Shown: positions 50,860 to 59,976 of the stretch, one piece after another | Position numbering within the stretch: the stretch's first letter is position 1 | Layout: each line of letters begins with the position of its first letter | From: CAITJF01 sp032654645 | Lineage (GTDB): Bacteria; Pseudomonadota; Gammaproteobacteria; Burkholderiales; Gallionellaceae | Direction: 5' to 3' | NCBI GenBank assembly: GCA_032654645.1 | Contig: JAULAW010000010.1 | Span: forward strand, 62,001 to 126,000 | Length of the DNA: 64,000 nucleotides | Made by a program: the position numbers and the translations under genes | Notes under the pieces: model-generated | The model's input: the letters and a program-made list of their open reading frames with translations, nothing else | Databases searched by the model: none | Told to the model about the DNA's origin: nothing

Positions 50860-52326
50860 ATGAGCGTTTCAAGGAAAGTTGCCGTTCAACGAACACTTAT
50901 GGGGCTTGCTTCGGCGGGCTTGGTGTCTGGCCTGCTGCTGGCAGGGTGTGGCGGAGGCGCGTCTCCGGTGGCTCCTGGTGGACCCGGCATGACAACCGGC
51001 ATGACATTGGGAGGCTCTTTGCAAGGCTATTCTGGCGGCTTTATGCCTGCCAGTACCGCAGGTACATTCGATCTGATGGTCGGCGCGCCCGGTGCCACAA
51101 ACAAGAAAGGCGCTCTGCTGATTTATAAAAATGGATCGGGTGTTCCCGCCGCTATCGAGGGCATGGTTGCGGGCGACTATTTCGGTAGCTCCTTCGCCGA
51201 CCTAGGCAACATAACGGGCATTGCCGGGAAAGCTTACTTTGCCGTCGGTGCGATACATGCCACCGGCAGCGCACCTCTGTCGGGCGCGGTGTATGTCTAT
51301 GAACGCACCGCCACCGGCGGTACTTTAGTGGCCACGCTCAAAGGTGACCAGGCGCTGGATCGCTTCGGCTTTGCTGTCACCTCCGGTGATCTCAACGGAG
51401 ACGGGATTAACGACATCGTTGTTTCCGCGCCCTATACGTATACATCTGAGCCAGGAGACACGACGAGCGGTTTTCAGTCGGGAGCTATTTATGTCTATTT
51501 CGGCGGTGCCGCGCTATCCGGGTCTCCAGCACCTGACGTGACGATCCAGGGCGCGACCTCCTCTAACCTTGCGACCGGTGATGTCAATGGTGACGGTATA
51601 GCAGATCTCCTTGCTCCTGCCTCTGGCAAAGTGCGCGTATTTTTCGGCAGCACAAATTTCCAGACTCGTGTTGGCGTTCCCGATGTTGTAGCTGATGCCG
51701 AATTTACTGCCGGCGGCAATGCGGTAGCGTACCTCGGAGACGTGAACGGTGACGGCATTGGGGATGTCGCCGTTTCCAACTCGGGTGCCAAGAACGCCGC
51801 GAATGCGATAACAGGCGCGGTGTATATTTACAGGGGCAGCGCATCACTGCCTATCACGCTTGCGGCTTCCGCTGCTGCGGCCTCTATCTGGGGCGCGAGC
51901 GAATTTGATAAATTCGGCTCGTCTATCGCTCTGGTTGGCGAAGCAACCCAGGACATTCTGGTTGGCGCCTCCTGGGCGGCAGGCGGCACGGCGGCAGCAC
52001 CGCTGGCAGACAGTGGCAATATTTATCGCTTCTCCCTGGCACCGCTGGCGAACCCACTTGACATTATTGGTACTCCACTTGCCATTGGTACAATCCTCAC
52101 CACCGCCAATGCCACCCAGAATTATCCGATTGAGATGATGAGCGGTGAATATAGCCGCAATCTGGCTATCGGCGGCCACATGTTCTTTGCTGGCGCGCAT
52201 TTGCTTGACCGTGAAAATGGCGTTGCCTATCTCACAGATGTGGATAGCGGGGTTGGAGGCGGGGTTGGAGGCGGGGTTGGAGGCGGGGTTGGTGGCAGTG
52301 GCGGTGGCGGTGGTCATGTCCACTAA
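50860..52326 (+). CDS. FG-GAP repeat outer lipoprotein
   Basis: A 488-aa lipoprotein: signal peptide with lipobox GLLLAGC, then seven-bladed integrin-like FG-GAP repeats. Calcium-binding DxNGDGxxD loops are visible (GDLNGDGINDIVVSAP, GDVNGDGIADLLAP, GDVNGDGIGDVAVSN). The C-terminus is a Gly/Val tandem repeat (GVGGGVGGG) ending GGHVH. It is probably a surface or periplasmic ligand-binding protein. It shares the promoter motif with the TonB receptors. The C-terminal His after a flexible Gly tail could bind metal, but that is a guess. Confidence 0.85.
   Translation: MSVSRKVAVQRTLMGLASAGLVSGLLLAGCGGGASPVAPGGPGMTTGMTLGGSLQGYSGGFMPASTAGTFDLMVGAPGATNKKGALLIYKNGSGVPAAIEGMVAGDYFGSSFADLGNITGIAGKAYFAVGAIHATGSAPLSGAVYVYERTATGGTLVATLKGDQALDRFGFAVTSGDLNGDGINDIVVSAPYTYTSEPGDTTSGFQSGAIYVYFGGAALSGSPAPDVTIQGATSSNLATGDVNGDGIADLLAPASGKVRVFFGSTNFQTRVGVPDVVADAEFTAGGNAVAYLGDVNGDGIGDVAVSNSGAKNAANAITGAVYIYRGSASLPITLAASAAAASIWGASEFDKFGSSIALVGEATQDILVGASWAAGGTAAAPLADSGNIYRFSLAPLANPLDIIGTPLAIGTILTTANATQNYPIEMMSGEYSRNLAIGGHMFFAGAHLLDRENGVAYLTDVDSGVGGGVGGGVGGGVGGSGGGGGHVH
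52249..52296 (+). repeat. 12-bp tandem repeat at the end of the FG-GAP gene
   Basis: GGGGTTGGAGGC occurs in four units, the last with one change. Each unit adds GVGG to the protein tail, so copy number can vary without a frameshift. Confidence 0.85.
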
Positions 52327-52366
52327 ATACTCAAGTTCACTATTACTCAACCAGGAATCTAAAATC

Positions 52367-53398
52367 ATGCGCAATCTGACTCTCCTTTTTGCTCTTGCGG
52401 TATCCATACCCGTTTCTGCCGCCCCTTTCACAACGGTAGATCAACGGCTCGAACCCGCACCGACGGGTCACCTGATCGGGAAAGACAGTTATGTTTCGCC
52501 CACGAATTCGCGCAATGTTTTTCACCACCCGGGTGAAGACTGTGGCCGCTGCCATAAACCAGGCGGGAAGGCGTCGAATTTTGATTTTTCCATGGCAGGT
52601 ACCATTTACACCGACCGCACCGGACGTACTCCGCTGGAAGGCGCGGAAATCATCCTGCGTGATTACACTGGCAAGGTCATCAGCATGACCAGCAACGCGG
52701 CGGGCAACTTCGCCACCCTGGCAACAATTGGTTCCGATCCGCAAGCTTGGAGCACTGCATCACCTGAGGGGCACCCAGCCACCTGGCGTTACAAAACCTG
52801 GATAAAATTGGGCGAATATGAATCACCGATGGTGACGGTTGCGGGAGTAGGGAGTACGACAGCAAATTATTCCCGCATGGGCTGTGGCATGCACCATAGC
52901 CCGACCGGCAGCCGTGGCGCGCTGAATCTGGGTACCAGCACATTGACTGTTTATCCGGCGACAAGCATCAGTTACAAGCAGCACATCCAGCCCATTCTGC
53001 TGAACCGCTGCAAGGCATGTCATATCCCTTCCGATAACACCAATGGCCCGAACGCGACGTACCCGGTAAAAAATGACGCAGTATGCACCGCGCCCGGAGT
53101 CACACCCGCAGTCACAACAAACTGCGGCGGCACAACCGCAGCAAGCAGCACGGTCAAATTCAATGGCAATCTGGATTTGGCAACCTATATAGGCAGCAGC
53201 AAGAAATCAATAACAACTTACGCTCGTGATAAAACGATTTTTGACATTGTGAATACGGTTAATCCGGATCAAAGCGGTTTGTTGTCTTGGGTGGTGCAGG
53301 GAAGTGCGTCACATTCAGGCGGATGGTTCTGGAAAACAACCGACCCGGATTACAAGGTTATTCGTCAATGGATATCCGAAGGTGCACTGAACAACTAG
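52367..53398 (+). CDS. Exported diheme c-type cytochrome-like protein
   Basis: A 343-aa protein: signal peptide (RNLTLLFALAVSIPVSA), a first heme site CGRCH in HHPGEDCGRCHKPGG, then a carboxypeptidase-regulatory-like beta domain (LEGAEIILRDYTGKVISMTS). A second heme site, CKACH, lies in ILLNRCKACHIPSD, and the last part resembles cytochrome c domains of DUF1588/PSD1 type (LLSWVVQGSASHSGGW, VIRQWISEGALNN). It follows the FG-GAP gene by 40 bases and is probably co-transcribed. A periplasmic or surface electron carrier is likely; the partner is unknown. Confidence 0.78.
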   Translation: MRNLTLLFALAVSIPVSAAPFTTVDQRLEPAPTGHLIGKDSYVSPTNSRNVFHHPGEDCGRCHKPGGKASNFDFSMAGTIYTDRTGRTPLEGAEIILRDYTGKVISMTSNAAGNFATLATIGSDPQAWSTASPEGHPATWRYKTWIKLGEYESPMVTVAGVGSTTANYSRMGCGMHHSPTGSRGALNLGTSTLTVYPATSISYKQHIQPILLNRCKACHIPSDNTNGPNATYPVKNDAVCTAPGVTPAVTTNCGGTTAASSTVKFNGNLDLATYIGSSKKSITTYARDKTIFDIVNTVNPDQSGLLSWVVQGSASHSGGWFWKTTDPDYKVIRQWISEGALNN

Positions 53399-53411
53399 GG
53401 AGGGCATGAAT

Positions 53412-53924
53412 ATGCGAGCTTTTTTTCTATCATTGATGGTTTCTTTCGGTTTGCTATTGGCGTTGCCCATAGCCAGGGCGGATAACATGCCCGCACCCTT
53501 GTTTTCCATCGCGTCAGAGGCCGGGAAGATATCCTTGTCCGAACACAAAGGCAAGGTGGTTTACTTGGACTTCTGGGCATCCTGGTGCAGTCCGTGCCGC
53601 GCCTCATTCAAGTGGTTGAATGAAGCGCAGGAGCGTTATGGCTCTCAAGGGCTGGTGATCATCGCCGTGAATGTTGATCAGGATAAAGAAGCCGCCCGCC
53701 AGTTCCTCAAGGAAAATCCCGCCAGCTTCAAGGTCGGGTTTGACCCGGAAGGCGGCGTTGCCAAGGCTTATAAAGTGCTCGGCATGCCAAGCTCCTACTT
53801 GATTGACCGCAATGGGCGGCTGCAAAGCACCCACGTCGGGTATCGGCTGAAAGACAAGCCTGCGCTGGATGAGGAAATACGGAAGCTGGTTTCCGAGGCC
53901 AAGTTGGCGGCTGTTACTCCCTGA
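53412..53924 (+). CDS. TlpA-like periplasmic thiol-disulfide oxidoreductase
   Basis: A 170-aa thioredoxin-fold protein with a signal peptide (FFLSLMVSFGLLLALPIARA), active site CSPC in DFWASWCSPCRASFKWLNEA, and cis-Pro loop GMPSSYLIDRNG. ATG 53412 is spaced 8 bases from GGGAGGG; ATG 53406 is too close. It would keep cysteines of exported proteins reduced, receiving electrons from DsbD encoded 2.6 kb downstream. It often accompanies DUF4266/DUF3570/ApbE genes. Confidence 0.9.
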   Translation: MRAFFLSLMVSFGLLLALPIARADNMPAPLFSIASEAGKISLSEHKGKVVYLDFWASWCSPCRASFKWLNEAQERYGSQGLVIIAVNVDQDKEAARQFLKENPASFKVGFDPEGGVAKAYKVLGMPSSYLIDRNGRLQSTHVGYRLKDKPALDEEIRKLVSEAKLAAVTP

Positions 53925-54000
53925 TGTTCTGTTAAACCCAGATTGTTCATCAGAGATTTTTAATAATGTTGATGCATCTATAAAGCTTGCAGCTTCACAT

Positions 54001-54064
54001 GTAGGAGCCCAATTTATCGGGCGATTGTGTGCTCAGTCAATCGCGCAATAAATTGCGCTCCTAC
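54001..54064. repeat. GTAGGAGC-type palindromic repeat
   Basis: The left arm starts GTAGGAGCCCAATTTATCGG and the right arm ends AATAAATTGCGCTCCTAC; 24 of 28 arm positions pair. A second copy is at 63325-63386. It sits between the TlpA-like gene and the DUF4266 gene. Confidence 0.9.
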
Positions 54065-54098
54065 AATAATTCACTATTGATCTGAAAAGGGGATGAAT

Positions 54099-54335
54099 AT
54101 GGTTTTTCGTAAATTGCTCGCCTGCCTGATGGTGGCGGGCGAGCTGAGTGGTTGCACCACGATGCAATCGGCCATGCAGTCGGTGCAGCCATGGGAAAAG
54201 GATCAATTGGCGAAAGAAGAGATGCAACTGGTGCCAGACCGCACAGAAGAATTTTTCGATAGCCGTGTTTATTTCAGCCGTGAAGCCGCTTTTGGCGGCA
54301 AGGGCGTTGGCGGGGGAGGTTGCGGATGCAATTAA
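54099..54335 (+). CDS. DUF4266 lipoprotein
   Basis: A 78-aa lipoprotein with signal peptide and lipobox GELSGC. The conserved block is PWEKDQLAKEEMQLVPDRTE then VYFSREAAFGGKGVGGGGCG. It ends GGGGCGCN, with two cysteines at the very end, which is the signature of DUF4266. It overlaps the DUF3570 start by 10 bases. Function is unknown; the terminal CGC could be a redox or metal site served by the TlpA-like and DsbD proteins. ATG 54099 is preferred over 54093 on ribosome-binding-site spacing. Confidence 0.88.
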   Translation: MVFRKLLACLMVAGELSGCTTMQSAMQSVQPWEKDQLAKEEMQLVPDRTEEFFDSRVYFSREAAFGGKGVGGGGCGCN

Positions 54336-55603
54336 CTAAAAAAAGAAAAGGCGAGGCTGTGCGTTCTTTGCTCTCTGCCGCTAGTGCCAGTTTGCTGCTG
54401 GCAGTTCCGTTGGCTCATGCTGAAGACGTACACCAACAACATCCCGAAGGCGCACACCAGCATCATGCTGAAGGCGCACCGGATCAACCTTGGCGTATTG
54501 ATATCGGCACAATGCGTTACTCGGAGAAAGACCGCATCAGTGTTTCGGAACAGAACTTTCGCGCCCGCCGTCAGATGAGCGAAGAAAATGCCTTGTCACT
54601 GCGTGCCGATTACGACAGCGTCTCCGGCGCATCGCCGAGCGGCACGACAAAAATCCAGACAACCAGCGGCGCTTCGGGCACAGCCTACATGGCACACTTT
54701 CAGACCACACGGGCGGCTGCGGGCGTGGACTGGGAAACAGGCCTTTCTCCCGATACACACCTGACCTTGTCGGGAGACCATTCATCCTCGAAAATGAACA
54801 AGTCTTCAGGGATTGGAGCCACTGTTGCGCGCGACTTTAATCAGCGCAACACAACGCTTGTAGCTGGCGCCAGTTATTCGGTTGATGCCATTGATATGGC
54901 GATCAAGACCGAACTCACACCAGACAGCACTGCAACCATTCGGGCCGCATCTGAAAAGAAGGATCAGATTGATTTGCAACTCGGGGTAACACAGGTGCTG
55001 GCGAGGGGAACTCTTTTACAGTTGAATTTCGTTCACGGGCATGCATCTGGCTACATGACTAACCCGCATAAGCTCATCAGTGTCGTCCACCCGCTCACCG
55101 GTGAAACGCTGACTTATTCACCTCTCACCGAAAAGCGGCCGGACACGCGATACAGCAACGCTCTCTATGCCCAGATCAACCAGGTGCTTGGAACAGGGGT
55201 TCTTTACAGCAGCTACCGGTATTTTCAGGATACCTGGGGCATCAAGGCTCACACCGTCGATTTCAAGTATCGCCAGCCCATCACTGAGAAGCTGTATGTT
55301 CAGCCCCACGTCAGGGTTTATGCCCAGAGTGCGGCAGACTTCTATCGTTCCATGTTGGCTGTGGGTGAAATCCCGACCTACGCCAGTGCCGATTACCGCT
55401 TGGCCAAGCTACTTACTAACTCGGTGGGTGTGAAGCTCGGCTACCAGCCCACTTTTGGGGGTGAACTCACCGCGCGGATTGAGGCAATGCGCCAGAATGG
55501 CGAACAGCACCCGCAAGATGCAATTGGCGTGCAGAGGTCGGCTGATCTCTTTCCGGAGCTGGAGGCGACCATCTTTCACATCGGCTATACCAAGCCGTTC
55601 TGA
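54326..55603 (+). CDS. DUF3570 outer-membrane beta-barrel-like protein
   Basis: A 425-aa exported protein. A signal peptide (LLSAASASLLLAVPLAHA) is followed by a His-rich stretch (VHQQHPEGAHQHHAEGA). Long amphipathic beta-strands then run to a C-terminal Phe (IFHIGYTKPF), typical of outer-membrane barrels. RYSEKDRISVSEQ and the SYRYFQDTWGIKAHTVDFKY block are characteristic of DUF3570. Function is unknown. The His-rich segment near the N-terminus suggests metal contact. The stop shares one base with the apbE start. Confidence 0.85.
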   Translation: MQLTKKRKGEAVRSLLSAASASLLLAVPLAHAEDVHQQHPEGAHQHHAEGAPDQPWRIDIGTMRYSEKDRISVSEQNFRARRQMSEENALSLRADYDSVSGASPSGTTKIQTTSGASGTAYMAHFQTTRAAAGVDWETGLSPDTHLTLSGDHSSSKMNKSSGIGATVARDFNQRNTTLVAGASYSVDAIDMAIKTELTPDSTATIRAASEKKDQIDLQLGVTQVLARGTLLQLNFVHGHASGYMTNPHKLISVVHPLTGETLTYSPLTEKRPDTRYSNALYAQINQVLGTGVLYSSYRYFQDTWGIKAHTVDFKYRQPITEKLYVQPHVRVYAQSAADFYRSMLAVGEIPTYASADYRLAKLLTNSVGVKLGYQPTFGGELTARIEAMRQNGEQHPQDAIGVQRSADLFPELEATIFHIGYTKPF

Positions 55604-56553
55604 TGCAGGTGTGCGAGAAGCAAGAGATAGCATGCCCGCCGAAGACGCGGGCTGTTACCTTGCGGGTCGCAGGCGAGGGGCATGTGGTGGGCGAATTTCA
55701 GGCGTTAGGTGGCCCATGCGAAGTCTTGCTGGATATACCTAATCTGGATATTCTTGGCCGGGAAGCTGCCCACCATTTTATCAAGCTGGTAGCCGCCGAA
55801 GCGTGGCGCATCGAAACCAAGTTCAGCCGGTACAGCGCCAGCGGTGTCGTTCATCAGATCAACAACGCAAAGGGTCAACCAGTGGTGCTGGATGAGGAAT
55901 CCAGCGCGTTGCTGGATTTCGCCGATGCCTGCCATCGGCTCAGCGATGGCGCATTTGATATTACCTCCGGGATACTCAGGCGCGCCTGGACTTTCGACGG
56001 CAGCAACCGATTGCCGAAACCCGCAACAGTAGCCGCTCTTTTACCGCATGTGGGCTGGCATCGGGTAAGCTGGAACAGGCCACAACTGCGGTTGCCTCTT
56101 GGTATGGAGATTGATCTGGGAGGAATAGGCAAGGAATACGCGGTGGATCAGGCCGCACGGCAGCTAGCTGCCGCTGGCATCCAGTCTGCCTTGATCAACT
56201 TTGGGGGCGACGTATTTGCCTTGGGTCCCAGAGCCAACGGGGAGCCTTGGATGGTCGGTATTGATGATCCAAACGCGACTGGACGCGCTTGTGTGCGATC
56301 CTTTCCTCTCCGCCACGGCGGCCTGGCAACCAGCGGAGACGCACGGCGTTTTCTGAAAAAAAATGGAAAGTGCTACGGCCACATCCTGAATCCGAAAACT
56401 GGCTGGTCGGTGCGAGGCGCGCCTCGCTCCGTCAGCGTCAAGGCCGATAGCTGTATCGATGCTGGAATGCTGGCTACATTTGCCATGCTGAAAGGATCAG
56501 ATGCGGAGGTTTTCTTGAAATCCGAAGGCGCCGAACATTTCGTAATTTGGTGA
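55603..56553 (+). CDS. apbE: FAD:protein FMN transferase
   Basis: A 316-aa ApbE-family protein that links FMN to a Ser/Thr of exported proteins. GGPCEVLLDIP, KFSRYSASGVVHQINNA, DGAFDITSGILRRAW, EIDLGGIGKEYAVDQAA, NFGGDVFALG and HILNPKTGWSV are the family blocks. No clear signal peptide is seen, unlike many ApbE proteins, so export is uncertain. No neighbour has an evident DxxSGATxT flavinylation motif. It is fused by overlap into the DUF4266-DUF3570 operon. Confidence 0.92.
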   Translation: MQVCEKQEIACPPKTRAVTLRVAGEGHVVGEFQALGGPCEVLLDIPNLDILGREAAHHFIKLVAAEAWRIETKFSRYSASGVVHQINNAKGQPVVLDEESSALLDFADACHRLSDGAFDITSGILRRAWTFDGSNRLPKPATVAALLPHVGWHRVSWNRPQLRLPLGMEIDLGGIGKEYAVDQAARQLAAAGIQSALINFGGDVFALGPRANGEPWMVGIDDPNATGRACVRSFPLRHGGLATSGDARRFLKKNGKCYGHILNPKTGWSVRGAPRSVSVKADSCIDAGMLATFAMLKGSDAEVFLKSEGAEHFVIW

Positions 56554-56558
56554 TCAAC

Positions 56559-58406
56559 ATGCTGCTCAAACAATTTCTTGCTTTTTCCCTGAGTCTATTT
56601 GCCGCCACAATATCGGATGCAGCAGAAGAGAAACTGCTTGACCCTGAACAGGCCTATCGTCTTGAGATACGCGTCATCAACAAATCGGCGCTAGAGGCGC
56701 GCTGGCGCATAGAGGATGGCTACTACCTGTATCGCAGCAAGTTTAAATTCTCGGCCAAACCGGATACGTTAAAAATCGGCACGCCAGTTTATCCTCAGGG
56801 AAAAATCAAGGATGACGAATTCTTTGGCAAGGTGGAAACCTACCGGAAAGAAGCCGCCATCCACATTCCATTTCCAGAAGGCGCGCCGGAAAAATTTGCG
56901 CTTGCAGTGACATCGCAGGGCTGTAGCGATTTGGGAGTGTGCTTTCCACCTCAAACGCAGCACGTAGATATTGATCTGACGGCTGCACTGCCAGCCCAGC
57001 CAGGAGCGGCATTGCCAGTAGCCTCATCAATTGCCGGGGCTGGCGCCAATGCTGAAACTGGCAATTCCGCATTACAATTGATAAGGGCCGCAAAAGCGGA
57101 GACTGACACTAAGACTGAGTCCAGCAATTCTGCTTCACAAGTCGAAAGTTTGCTGAGCGGTGGCAGCATGCTGCTGATCCTCACCAGCTTTTTCGGCTTT
57201 GGAATTGCATTGTCGCTGACCCCATGCGTTTTTCCGATGGTGCCCATCCTGTCCGGCATCATTGTGAGCCACGGAGAAAAAGTCACCCGCGCGCGCGCTG
57301 CCGTGTTATCGGCTGCGTATGTGCTTGGCATGGCGGTTACTTATGCTGTTGCTGGCGTGATTGCCGGCCTTTCCGGCTCGCTGGTTTCCAATGCCCTGCA
57401 AAACCCATGGGTATTGGGTGGGTTTTCTGCCGTGTTCGTCGCGCTTTCGTTTTCCATGTTCGGTTTCTACGAACTGCAATTGCCGAGAGGGTTACAAAAT
57501 CGTTTTTCGTCTTCCGCCAACGCACGTAATGGTTCAGTGGGAGCGATTGCCCTGATGGGGGCGCTATCTGCCCTGATCGTCGGGCCTTGCGTGGCTGCCC
57601 CTCTGGCTGGTGCCTTGCTGTATATCGCCAAAACCAGCGACGCGGTATTGGGCGGGATCGCCCTTTTTGCCATGGCTCTGGGGATGGGTGTACCGCTGAT
57701 GCTGGCCGGCATCTTCTCGCGCAACCTGCTGCCGAAAACCGGGGCCTGGATGACTGGCGTAACGCGTGGCTTTGGTGTGGCTTTATTGGCCACCGCACTT
57801 TGGATTGTCTCGCCAGTTCTGCCCGGATGGACAGTCATGCTTGGCGTAGCCTTGTTGCTGATTATTCCTGCCATCTATCTCCAGGCTCTCGACCCCTTGC
57901 CAACACCAGTCAGTGGTTGGAGACGCCTGTGGAAGGGCGTTGGAGTAAGCATGCTGGTGGCTGGATGCGGCATCTTGATTGGCTTGCTCAGTGGTGCACG
58001 CGATCCATTACAACCTCTGGCCGGATTCCACAGCGCCACAGCCACCACGACCGAAGCTGCAAAATTTGAACGCATCGCTTCGGTACAAGAACTTGAAGTA
58101 CGCCTGAAAACCGCCAGCGGCCCCGTATTGCTGGATTTCTACGCGGACTGGTGCGCAAGTTGCAAAGAGATGGAGAAAATTACCTTCGCTGCCCCGGAGG
58201 TTCGCGCCAAACTGGCCGGGTTGACATTGCTTCAGGCAGACGTCACCGCTAACCATAATGCGCACAAGGAACTTCTGAAACGCTTTCAGCTTTTTGGCCC
58301 CCCTGCAATTGTGTTGTTTGACTCCAACGGCAAGGAATTGACAGAGAAGCAAATCGTGGGCTTTGTGCCACCAGCCAAATTTCTTGGCTTGCTGGAAAGC
58401 CTCTAA
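56559..58406 (+). CDS. dsbD: Thiol:disulfide interchange protein DsbD
   Basis: DsbD carries electrons from cytoplasmic thioredoxin to periplasmic proteins. The 615 aa show a signal peptide, an N-terminal Ig-like domain with SQGCSDLGVCFPP (active Cys pair), eight membrane helices with SLTPCVFPMVPI and SALIVGPCVAAPL, and a C-terminal thioredoxin domain with DWCASCKEM. ATG 56559 lies 5 bases after the apbE stop. It probably serves the TlpA-like protein and thiols of DUF4266 or cytochrome maturation. Confidence 0.93.
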   Translation: MLLKQFLAFSLSLFAATISDAAEEKLLDPEQAYRLEIRVINKSALEARWRIEDGYYLYRSKFKFSAKPDTLKIGTPVYPQGKIKDDEFFGKVETYRKEAAIHIPFPEGAPEKFALAVTSQGCSDLGVCFPPQTQHVDIDLTAALPAQPGAALPVASSIAGAGANAETGNSALQLIRAAKAETDTKTESSNSASQVESLLSGGSMLLILTSFFGFGIALSLTPCVFPMVPILSGIIVSHGEKVTRARAAVLSAAYVLGMAVTYAVAGVIAGLSGSLVSNALQNPWVLGGFSAVFVALSFSMFGFYELQLPRGLQNRFSSSANARNGSVGAIALMGALSALIVGPCVAAPLAGALLYIAKTSDAVLGGIALFAMALGMGVPLMLAGIFSRNLLPKTGAWMTGVTRGFGVALLATALWIVSPVLPGWTVMLGVALLLIIPAIYLQALDPLPTPVSGWRRLWKGVGVSMLVAGCGILIGLLSGARDPLQPLAGFHSATATTTEAAKFERIASVQELEVRLKTASGPVLLDFYADWCASCKEMEKITFAAPEVRAKLAGLTLLQADVTANHNAHKELLKRFQLFGPPAIVLFDSNGKELTEKQIVGFVPPAKFLGLLESL

Positions 58407-58604
58407 CCAGTATTGGGTTAGTTCGACGGTAAGACCACCTTTGTCAATCTGATACAATCCGCCGATGGGGGAAGACTCACGAAAATCGAACGCTGGATAC
58501 GCGAGTGCGGGAAACATGGGTAAGGATACCGGTTTTCTGGCGCGGGTTTCCGGTACGGCTGTTGCGTTGTATTCAGGAACGCAGATCGCGCAAGAGGCAC
58601 GACG

Positions 58605-59315
58605 ATGGAAGCAATAATGCAGCCCATTCCATTTTCCCATTTTGCGATTTCAGCTCCGCGCAAGAGGGCATTCATTTCGTCCACTCGCGGCGTGACGATG
58701 AGTTCGGTTGCGTTGGTTTTGGCATTGCACTTGGCCGCGTTGCTTGCCTGGATATCGCTGCCCGACACCGCTCCAGCGCCGGCCAGTGAAATGATGGCTG
58801 AAATTGTGATTGCGCATGCCGTACAACCTCAAGTCAGGCCTGCGCCACCTCCGCCCCCGCCGGAGCCTGCACCCATTCAGCGCAAGATCACGCCAGAGCC
58901 AGAGCCGGCGCCAATTGAACCTGTCGCACAAGAAATGCCTGTCGAACAGCCACCTGCCCCAGATGTTGCTGCAGCACCCGCCCCGGTAGTTGCCGCGACA
59001 GTCATTGCACCCGTTGCACCGGATGTAGAGCCGGATTACAAGGCGTCTTATCTGAACAACCCGCGCCCGAACTATCCGTTTGCCGCGCGCCGCATGGGTT
59101 TGCAAGGCAAGGTGGTGCTGAATGTGGAAGTGCTGGCTGAAGGGCTGTGCGGGCAAGTCCATGTGCACCAGAGCAGTGGCCATGACATGCTGGACAATGC
59201 GGCTTTGCAAACGGTGAAAACGTGGAAATTCATTCCGGCGACCCAGGCCGGGCGCGCAGTCACCAAGTGGTTCAAAGTCCCCATCCAATTCTCGCTAACC
59301 AATAACGAAACATGA
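58605..59315 (+). CDS. tonB: TonB energy-transducing protein
   Basis: A 236-aa protein with an N-terminal membrane helix (SSVALVLALHLAALLAWISL), a Pro-rich periplasmic spacer (RPAPPPPPPEPAPIQRK and so on) and a C-terminal TonB domain (YLNNPRPNYPFAARRMGLQG, DNAALQTVKTWKFIPA). It transfers proton-motive energy to the receptors at 42653 and 47877. GAGG 7 bases upstream favours ATG 58605. It overlaps exbB by 4 bases (ATGA). The ca. 200-bp gap before it shows no other gene. Confidence 0.93.
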   Translation: MEAIMQPIPFSHFAISAPRKRAFISSTRGVTMSSVALVLALHLAALLAWISLPDTAPAPASEMMAEIVIAHAVQPQVRPAPPPPPPEPAPIQRKITPEPEPAPIEPVAQEMPVEQPPAPDVAAAPAPVVAATVIAPVAPDVEPDYKASYLNNPRPNYPFAARRMGLQGKVVLNVEVLAEGLCGQVHVHQSSGHDMLDNAALQTVKTWKFIPATQAGRAVTKWFKVPIQFSLTNNET

Positions 59316-59968
59316 ACAACTTTTTTTCCGTAGGCTCGCCGATAGTGGCGGGCACGCTGCTGGTGCTGATACTTCTTTCTGTGGTGACCTGGTCCATCGC
59401 CTTGTTCAAGGTGTGGAAGCAGATACAAGATGGCAAGCGCAAGCGCGCGTTCAATGATGCTTTCTGGTCTGCGCATGATTGGCACGCCGCTGCTGAAGCG
59501 GCGAAAACGGGCGAGGGCGATCTGGGGCGGCTGGCGCAGGCGGGCTTTGCCGAGTTGAAAAACCTGAACGCTGAACATCAGGATCTGAAACATCAGGGCG
59601 CGCCGCATGAAGTGCTGGAAAGGATGTTGCGCCAGCAGATACAGAATATCCAGCGCTACCACGAGCGCGGTCTGTCCGAGCTTGCCAGCATCGGATCGAC
59701 CGCGCCATTCGTCGGCCTGTTCGGCACGGTGTGGGGCATCATGCACGCGCTGCAGGACATCGGCAAAAGCGGCTCAGCCAGCCTGGATGTGGTGGCCGGG
59801 CCAATAGGCGAGGCGCTGATCGCCACCGCCATCGGCATCGCAACCGCGCTGCCCGCAGTGCTGGCCTACAACTATTTCCTGCGCCGCCTACGATTGAACA
59901 TTACGGAACTGGAAAATTTCGCGCATGACTTTATGCGCCTCGCGTTGAAGCACAACTTCAAGTTCTGA
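59312..59968 (+). CDS. exbB: ExbB proton-channel subunit
   Basis: A 218-aa inner-membrane protein of the MotA/TolQ/ExbB family with three helices. It contains the N-terminal helix (GTLLVLILLSVVTWSIALFK) and the conserved LASIGSTAPFVGLFGTVWGI and EALIATAIGIATALPAVLAY blocks. It forms the pentameric motor with ExbD that drives TonB. The start overlaps tonB and exbD follows 8 bases later. Confidence 0.95.
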   Translation: MNNFFSVGSPIVAGTLLVLILLSVVTWSIALFKVWKQIQDGKRKRAFNDAFWSAHDWHAAAEAAKTGEGDLGRLAQAGFAELKNLNAEHQDLKHQGAPHEVLERMLRQQIQNIQRYHERGLSELASIGSTAPFVGLFGTVWGIMHALQDIGKSGSASLDVVAGPIGEALIATAIGIATALPAVLAYNYFLRRLRLNITELENFAHDFMRLALKHNFKF

Positions 59969-59976
59969 TTCTGAAC

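Noticed and set aside
51100..51640. ApbE flavinylation site in the FG-GAP lipoprotein (GATN, GATS)
   Set aside because: The preceding DxxS of the consensus is missing; the matches lie in FG-GAP loops and look coincidental.
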